Part shown: in pieces, positions 55,901 through 64,000 of the stretch
How the letters are laid out: each line of letters opens with the position of its first letter
Position numbering within the stretch: the stretch's first letter is position 1
NCBI GenBank assembly: GCA_013339895.1
Contig: JABACO010000042.1
Coordinates: 21,001 to 85,000 of the forward strand
Direction: 5' to 3'
From: Ephydatia muelleri
Lineage: Eukaryota; Porifera; Demospongiae; Spongillida; Spongillidae
DNA length: 64,000 nt
The notes under the pieces: model-generated
What the model was told of the DNA's origin: nothing
The model's database searches: none
The model's input: only the letters and a program-made list of their open reading frames with translations
Made by a program: the position numbers and the translations under genes

Positions 55901-58900
55901 GATGGGTCCTTGGTTGGCACAGGTACACACCTACCCTGTGGGTACATGGAACAGCTCAGAGTGTGCCTCAAAGTGCTTTGCAACTCACAAGAATGGCACC
56001 CATCTCGATTGGTCAGCTTGTAGGTACTTATTAGTTGTGGTCACACCCCCAGTGTTCTGGATCCGCGCGTGACGTTGGGTCCCTGGTTGGCACAGGTACA
56101 CACCTACCCTGTGGGTACATGGAACAGCTCAGAGTCTGCCTCAAAGTGCTTTGCAACTCACAAGAATGGCACCCATCTCGATTGGTCAGCTTGTAAGTAC
56201 TTATTAGTTGTGGTCACACCCCCAGTGTTCTGGATCGGCACGTGACGTTGGGTCCTTGGTTGGCACAGGTACACACCTACCCTGTGGGTACATGGAACAG
56301 CTCAGAGTCTGCCCCAAAGTGCTTTGCAACTCACAAGAATGGCACCCATCTTCACTGGTCAGCTTGTAAGTACTTATTAGTTGTGGTCACACCCCCAGTG
56401 TTCCAAATCCGCGCGTGACGTTGGGTCCCTGGTTGGCGCAGGTACACACCTACCCTGTGGGTACATGGAACAGCTCAGAGTCTGCCCCAAAGTGCTTTGC
56501 AACTCACAAGAATGGCACCCATCTTCACTGGTCAGCTTGTAAGTACTTATTAGTTGTGGTCACACCCCCAGTGTTCTGGATCCGCGCGTGACGTTGGGTC
56601 CCTGGTTGGAACAGGTACACACCTACCCTGTGGGTACATGGAACAGCTCAGAGTCTGCCTCAAAGTGCTTTGCAACTCACAAGAATGGCACCCATCTCGA
56701 TTGGTCAGCTTGTAAGTACTTATTAGTTGTGGTCACACCCCCAGTGTTCTGGATCCGCGCGTGACGTTGGGTCCTTGGTTGGCACAGGTACACACCTACC
56801 CTGTGGGTACATGGAACAGCTCAGAGTCTGCCCCAAAGTGCTTTGCAACTCACAAGAATGGCACCCATCTCCATTGGTCAGCTTGTAAGTACTTATTAGT
56901 TGTGGTCACACCCCCAGTGTTCTGGATCCGCGCGTGACGTTGGGTCCTTGGTTGGCGCAGGTACACACCTACCCTGTGGGTACATGGAATAGCTCAGAGT
57001 CTGCCCCAAAGTGCTTTGCAACTCACAAGAATGGCACCCATCTCGATTGGTCAGCTTGTAAGTACTTATTAGTTGTGGTCACACCCTCAGTGTTCCAAAT
57101 CCGCACGTGACGTTGGGTCCCTGGTTGGCGCAGGTACACACCTACCCTGTGGGTACATGGAATAGCTCAGAGTCTGCCCCAAAGTGCTTTGCAACTCACA
57201 AGAATGGCACCCATCTTCACTGGTCAGCTTGTAAGTACTTATTAGTTGTGGTCACACCCCCAGTGTTCCAAATCCGCACGTGACGTTGGGTCCTTGGTTG
57301 GCACAGGTACACACCTACCCTGTGGGTACATGGAACAGCTCAGAGTGTGCCTCAAAGTGCTTTGCAACTCACAAGAATGGCACCCATCTCCATTGGTCAG
57401 CTTGTAAGTACTTATTAGTTGTGGTCACACCCCCAGTGTTCTGGATCCGCGCGTGACGTTGGGTCCCTGGTTGGCACAGGTACACACCTACCCTGTGGGT
57501 ACATGGAACAGCTCAGAGTCTGCCTCAAAGTGCTTTGCAACTCACAAGAATGGCACCCATCTCGATTGGTCAGCTTGTAAGTACTTATTAGTTGTGGTCA
57601 CACCCCCAGTGTTCCAAATCCGCACGTGACGTTGGGTCCTTGGTTGGCACAGGTACACACCTACCCTTTGGGTACATGGAACAGCTCAGAGTGTGCCTCA
57701 AAGTGCTTTGCAACTCACAAGAATGGCACCCATCTCCATTGGTCAGCTTGTAAGTACTTATTAGTTGTTGTCACACCCTCAGTGTTCCAAATCCGCACGT
57801 GACGTTGGGTCCCTGGTTGGCGCAGGTACACACCTACCCTGTGGGTACATGGAACAGCTCAGAGTCTGTCCCAAAGTGCTTTGCAACTCACAAGAATGGC
57901 ACCCATCTTCACTGGTCAGCTTGTAAGTTCTTATTAGTTGTGGTCACACCCCCAGTGTTCCAAATCCGCGCATGACGTTGGGTCCCTGGTTGGCGCAGGT
58001 ACACACCTACCCTGTGGGTACATGGAATAGCTCAGAGTCTGCCCCAAAGTGCTTTGCAACTCACAAGAATGGCACCCATCTTCACTGGTCAGCTTGTAAG
58101 TACTTATTAGTTGTGGTCACACCCCCAGTGTTCCAAATCTGCACGTGACGTTGGGTCCTTGGTTGGCACAGGTACACACCTACCCTGTGGGTACATGGAA
58201 CAGCTCAGAGTCTGCCCCAAAGTGCTTTGCAACTCACAAGAATGGCACCCATCTCCATTGGTCAGCTTGTAAGTACTTATTAGTTGTGGTCACACCCCCA
58301 GTGTTCTGGATCCGCGCGTGACTTTGGGTCCTTGGTTGGCACAGGTACACACCTACCCTGTGGGTACATGGAACAGCTCAGAGTGTGCCTCAAAGTGCTT
58401 TGCAACTCACAAGAATGGCACCCATCTCCACTGATCAGTTTGAAAATTACTTATTAGTTGTGGTCACACCCCTAGTGCTCTGGATCCGCGAGTGACGTTG
58501 GGTCCTTGGTTGGCACAGGTACACACCTACCCTGTGGGTACATGGAATAGCTCAGAGTCTGCCCCAAAGTGCTTTGCAACTCACAAGAATGGCACCCATC
58601 TTCACTGGTCAGCTTGTAAGTACTTATTAGTTGTGGTCACACCCCCAGTGTTCCAAATCCGCGCGTGACGTTGGGTCCCTGGTTGGCGCAGGTACACACC
58701 TACCCTGTGGGTACATGGAACAGCTCAGAGTCTGCCCCAAAGTGCTTTGCAACTCACAAGAATGGCACCCATCTTCACTGGTCAGCTTGTAAGTACTTAT
58801 TAGTTGTGGTCACACCCCCAGTGTTCCAAATCCGCACGTGACGTTGGGTCCCTGGTTGGCACAGGTACACACCTACCCTGTGGGTACATGGAACAGCTCA

Positions 58901-61900
58901 GAGTCTGCCTCAAAGTGCTTTGCAACTCACAAGAATGGCACCCATCTCGATTGGTCAGCTTGTAAGTACTTATTAGTTGTGGTCACACCCCCAGTGTTCT
59001 GGATCCGCGCGTGACGTTGGGTCCTTGGTTGGCACAGGTACACACCTACCCTGTGGGTACATGGAATAGCTCAGAGTCTGCCCCAAAGTGCTTTGCAACT
59101 CACAAGAATGGCACCCATCTCCATTGGTCAGCTTGTAAGTACTTATTAGTTGTGGTCACACCCCCAGTGTTCCAAATCCGCGCGTGACGTTGGGTCCGTG
59201 GTTGGCGCAGGTACACACCTACCCTGTGGGTACATGGAACAGCTCAGAGTCTGCCTCAAAGTGCTTTGCAACTCACAAGAATGGCACCCATCTCCATTGG
59301 TCAGCTTGTAAGTACTTATTAGTTGTGGTCACACCCCCAGTGTTCCAAATCCGCGCGTGACGTTGGGTCCCTGGTTGGCGCAGGTACACACCTACCCTGT
59401 GGGTACATGGAACAGCTCAGAGTCTGCCCCAAAGTGCTTTGCAACTCACAAGAATGGCACCCATCTTCACTGGTCAGCTTGTAAGAACTTATTAGTTGTG
59501 GTCACACCCCCAGTGTTCCAAATCCACACGTGACGATGGGTCCTTGGTTGGCACAGGTACACACCTACCCTGTGGGTACATGGAACAGCTCAGAGTGTGC
59601 CTCAAAGTGCTTTGCAACTCACAAGAATGGCACCCATCTCGATTGGTCAGCTTGTAGGTACTTATTAGTTGTGGTCACACCCCCAGTGTTCTGGATCCGC
59701 GCGTGACGTTGGGTACCTGGTTGGCACAGGTACACACCTACCCTGTGGGTACATGGAACAGCTCAGAGTCTGCCTCAAAGTGCTTTGCAACTCACAAGAA
59801 TGGCACCCATCTCGATTGGTCAGCTTGTAAGTACTTATTAGTTGTGGTCACACCCCCAGTGTTCTGGATCGGCGCGTGACGTTGGGTCCTTGGTTGGCAC
59901 AGGTACACACCTACCCTGTGGGTACATGGAACAGCTCAGAGTCTGCCCCAAAGTGCTTTGCAACTCACAAGAATGGCACCCATCTTCACTGGTTAGCTTG
60001 TAAGTACTTATTAGTTGTGGTCACACCCCCAGTGTTCCAAATCCGCGCGTGACGTTGGGTCCCTGGTTGGCGCAGGTACACACCTACCCTGTGGGTACAT
60101 GGAACAGCTCAGAGTCTGCCCCAAAGTGCTTTGCAACTCACAAGAATGGCACCCATCTTCACTGGTCAGCTTGTAAGTACTTATTAGTTGTGGTCACACC
60201 CCCAGTGTTCTGGATCCGCACGTGACGTTGGGTCCTTGGTTGGCGCAGGTACACACCTACCCCGTGGGTACATGGAACAGCTCAGAGTGTGCCTCAAAGT
60301 GCTTTGCAACTCACAAGAATAGCACCCATCTCGATTGGTCAGCTTGTAAGTACTTATTAGTTGTGGTCACACCCCCAGTGTTCTGGATCCGCGCATGACG
60401 TTGGGTCCCTGGTTGGCACAGGTACACACCTACCCTGTGGGTACATGGAACAGCTCAGAGTCTGCCTCAAAGTGCTTTGCAACTCACAAGAATGGCACCC
60501 ATCTCGATTGGTCAGCTTGTAAGTACTTATTAGTTGTGGTCACACCCCCAGTGTTCTGGATCCGCGCGTGACGTTGGGTCCTTGGTTGGCACAGGTACAC
60601 ACCTACCCTGTGGGTACATGGAATAGCTCAGAGTCTGCCCCAAAGTGCTTTGCAACTCACAAGAATGGCACCCATCTCCATTGGTCAGCTTGTAAGTACT
60701 TATTAGTTGTGGTCACACCCCCAGTGTTCCAAATCCGCGCATGACGTTGGGTCCCTGGTTGGCGCAGGTACACACCTACCCTGTGGGTACATGGAACAGC
60801 TCAGAGTCTGCTCCAAAGTGCTTTGCAACTCACAAGAATGGCACCCATCTTCACTGGTCAGCTTGTAAGAACTTATTAGTTGTGGTCACACCCCCAGTGT
60901 TCCAAATCCACACGTGACGATGGGTCCTTGGTTGGCACAGGTACACACCTACCCTGTGGGTACATGGAACAGCTCAGAGTGTGCCTCAAAGTGCTTTGCA
61001 ACTCACAAGAATGGCACCCATCTCGATTGGTCAGCTTGTAGGTACTTATTAGTTGTGGTCACACCCCCAGTGTTCTGGATCCGCGCGTGACGTTGGGTCC
61101 CTGGTTGGCACAGGTACACACCTACCCTGTGGGTACATGGAACAGCTCAGAGTCTGCCTCAAAGTGCTTTGCAACTCACAAGAATGGCACCCATCTCGAT
61201 TGGTCAGCTTGTAAGTACTTATTAGTTGTGGTCACACCCCCAGTGTTCTGGATCGGCACGTGACGTTGGGTCCTTGGTTGGCACAGGTACACACCTACCC
61301 TGTGGGTACATGGAACAGCTCAGAGTCTGCCCCAAAGTGCTTTGCAACTCACAAGAATGGCACCCATCTTCACTGGTCAGCTTGTAAGTACTTATTAGTT
61401 GTGGTCACACCCCCAGTGTTCCAAATCCGCGCGTGACGTTGGGTCCCTGGTTGGCGCAGGTACACACCTACCCTGTGGGTACATGGAACAGCTCAGAGTC
61501 TGCCCCAAAGTGCTTTGCAACTCACAAGAATGGCACCCATCTTCACTGGTCAGCTTGTAAGTACTTATTAGTTGTGGTCACACCCCCAGTGTTCTGGATC
61601 CGCGCGTGACGTTGGGTCCCTGGTTGGAACAGGTACACACCTACCCTGTGGGTACATGGAACAGCTCAGAGTCTGCCTCAAAGTGCTTTGCAACTCACAA
61701 GAATGGCACCCATCTCGATTGGTCAGCTTGTAAGTACTTATTAGTTGTGGTCACACCCCCAGTGTTCTGGATCCGCGCGTGACGTTGGGTCCTTGGTTGG
61801 CACAGGTACACACCTACCCTGTGGGTACATGGAACAGCTCAGAGTCTGCCCCAAAGTGCTTTGCAACTCACAAGAATGGCACCCATCTCCATTGGTCAGC

Positions 61901-64000
61901 TTGTAAGTACTTATTAGTTGTGGTCACACCCCCAGTGTTCTGGATCCGCGCGTGACGTTGGGTCCTTGGTTGGCGCAGGTACACACCTACCCTGTGGGTA
62001 CATGGAATAGCTCAGAGTCTGCCCCAAAGTGCTTTGCAACTCACAAGAATGGCACCCATCTCGATTGGTCAGCTTGTAAGTACTTATTAGTTGTGGTCAC
62101 ACCCTCAGTGTTCCAAATCCGCACGTGACGTTGGGTCCCTGGTTGGCGCAGGTACACACCTACCCTGTGGGTACATGGAATAGCTCAGAGTCTGCCCCAA
62201 AGTGCTTTGCAACTCACAAGAATGGCACCCATCTTCACTGGTCAGCTTGTAAGTACTTATTAGTTGTGGTCACACCCCCAGTGTTCCAAATCCGCACGTG
62301 ACGTTGGGTCCTTGGTTGGCACAGGTACACACCTACCCTGTGGGTACATGGAACAGCTCAGAGTGTGCCTCAAAGTGCTTTGCAACTCACAAGAATGGCA
62401 CCCATCTCCATTGGTCAGCTTGTAAGTACTTATTAGTTGTGGTCACACCCCCAGTGTTCTGGATCCGCGCGTGACGTTGGGTCCCTGGTTGGCACAGGTA
62501 CACACCTACCCTGTGGGTACATGGAACAGCTCAGAGTCTGCCTCAAAGTGCTTTGCAACTCACAAGAATGGCACCCATCTCGATTGGTCAGCTTGTAAGT
62601 ACTTATTAGTTGTGGTCACACCCCCAGTGTTCCAAATCCGCACGTGACGTTGGGTCCTTGGTTGGCACAGGTACACACCTACCCTTTGGGTACATGGAAC
62701 AGCTCAGAGTGTGCCTCAAAGTGCTTTGCAACTCACAAGAATGGCACCCATCTCGATTGGTCAGCTTGTAAGTACTTATTAGTTGTGGTCACACCCCCAG
62801 TGTTCTGGATCCGCGCGTGACGTTGGGTCCTTGGTTGGAACAGGTACACACCTACCCTGTGGGTACATGGAACAGCTCAGAGTCTGCCCCAAAGTGCTTT
62901 GCAACTCACAAGAATGGCACCCATCTCCATTGGTCAGCTTGTAAGTACTTATTAGTTGTGGTCACACCCTCAGTGTTCCAAATCCGCACGTGACGTTGGG
63001 TCCCTGGTTGGCGCAGGTACACACCTACCCTGTGGGTACATGGAACAGCTCAGAGTCTGTCCCAAAGTGCTTTGCAACTCACAAGAATGGCACCCATCTT
63101 CACTGGTCAGCTTGTAAGTTCTTATTAGTTGTGGTCACACCCCCAGTGTTCCAAATCCGCGCATGACGTTGGGTCCCTGGTTGGCGCAGGTACACACCTA
63201 CCCTGTGGGTACATGGAATAGCTCAGAGTCTGCCCCAAAGTGCTTTGCAACTCACAAGAATGGCACCCATCTTCACTGGTCAGCTTGTAAGTACTTATTA
63301 GTTGTGGTCACACCCCCAGTGTTCCAAATCTGCACGTGACGTTGGGTCCTTGGTTGGCACAGGTACACACCTACCCTGTGGGTACATGGAACAGCTCAGA
63401 GTCTGCCCCAAAGTGCTTTGCAACTCACAAGAATGGCACCCATCTCCATTGGTCAGCTTGTAAGTACTTATTAGTTGTGGTCACACCCCCAGTGTTCTGG
63501 ATCCGCGCGTGACGTTGGGTCCTTGGTTGGCACAGGTACACACCTACCCTGTGGGTACATGGAACAGCTCAGAGTGTGCCTCAAAGTGCTTTGCAACTCA
63601 CAAGAATGGCACCCATCTCCACTGATCAGTTTGAAAATTACTTATTAGTTGTGGTCACACCCCTAGTGCTCTGGATCCGCGCGTGACGTTGGGTCCTTGG
63701 TTGGCACAGGTACACACCTACCCTGTGGGTACATGGAATAGCTCAGAGTCTGCCCCAAAGTGCTTTGCAACTCACAAGAATGGCACCCATCTCCATTGGT
63801 CAGCTTGTAAGTACTTATTAGTTGTGGTCACACCCCCAGTGTTCCAAATCCGCGCGTGACGTTGGGTCCTTGGTTGGCGCAGGTACACACCTTCCCTGTG
63901 GGTACATGGAACAGCTCAGAGTCTGCCCCAAAGTGCTTTGCAACTCACAAGAATGGCACCCATCTCAACTGATCAGCTTGAAAATTACTTATTAGTTGTG
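52930..64000. repeat. 173-bp tandem satellite array, continues past the window
   Basis: About 64 head-to-tail units with a period of 172-173 bp (GACGTTGGGT starts at 53141, 53313, 53486, 53659 and 53832). Each unit contains GGTACACACCTACCCTGTGG, the dyad TACCCTGTGGGTA, GCTCAGAGTCTGCCCCAAAG and TTATTAGTTGTGGTCACACC. The first unit (52930-53090) is the most diverged. Variants alternate in pattern: TTCACTGGT, CGATTGGT and CCATTGGT; TTCTGGATCC and TTCCAAATCC; CGCG and CACG. Rare variants recur about 5.02 kb (29 units) or 5.19 kb (30 units) apart, showing a higher-order repeat. No coding function. A centromeric or other heterochromatic role is possible but not shown. Confidence 0.95.

Noticed and set aside
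52930-64000. CRISPR-like array
   Set aside because: Units are contiguous 173-bp tandem copies without unique spacers, in eukaryotic DNA.

Overview
The window looks like animal nuclear DNA, and most likely sponge (demosponge) DNA; I infer this and cannot prove it. The evidence is split genes with short GT-AG introns, a cadherin-like receptor family, a T-box fragment, an intronless seven-helix receptor, and a very dense, nested load of eukaryotic transposons (CMC-like, hAT-like, Ty3/gypsy, LINE, and an integrase/Ulp1/PHD element), ending in a large satellite array. There are no operons or other bacterial features.

Layout. 0.3-5.4 kb: two cadherin-like genes, one with intact exons and one degenerate whose cytoplasmic-tail exon is inverted. 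5.5-6.7 kb: a 5'-truncated T-box gene. 7.45-15.41 kb: a complete DNA transposon with 27-bp terminal inverted repeats and a 3-bp target duplication. It carries an apparently intact 15-exon transposase (929 aa) and, divergently, an intact 5-exon partner gene (331 aa). A second copy of the flanking DNA at 16.3-17.4 kb lacks the element and serves as an empty site. 15.4-23.9 kb: further cadherin-like copies, including two signal-peptide exons, a truncated copy and a full-length copy with about seven repeats. 25.4-26.4 kb: a GPCR.

28.9-33.6 kb: a Ty3/gypsy element whose gag and pol are joined by a textbook -1 frameshift signal (GGGAAAC, 6-nt spacer, stem-loop); pol is broken in three places. Its 3' flank (1.77 kb) is repeated at 43.9-45.7 kb. 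In the first copy that flank is interrupted by an 858-bp LINE fragment with a 9-bp target duplication. 38.2-39.6 kb: a pseudogene with KADPEKK repeats, into which a 61-bp foldback element with a perfect 9-bp target duplication has inserted. 39.6-47.0 kb: a degraded integrase-Ulp1-PHD element (KRBA2-like) with palindromic CCGGTTGATCAACCGG motifs at both ends. 47.1-48.6 kb: a decayed RING-finger gene. 49.0-49.8 kb: a 760-bp non-autonomous hAT element. 50.6-52.4 kb: degenerate coding traces. 52.9 kb to the window end: a 173-bp tandem satellite of about 64 units with a higher-order period of about 5.0-5.2 kb.

How the parts relate. The host genes are one locally duplicating family of single-pass adhesion-type receptors (signal-peptide exon, large ectodomain exon, short tyrosine-containing tail exon) plus a GPCR. 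Nearly everything else is mobile or repetitive DNA, and several insertions can be ordered in time from nesting and empty sites. All gene models are hand-spliced from the sequence; family names rest on recognised motifs, not on searches.
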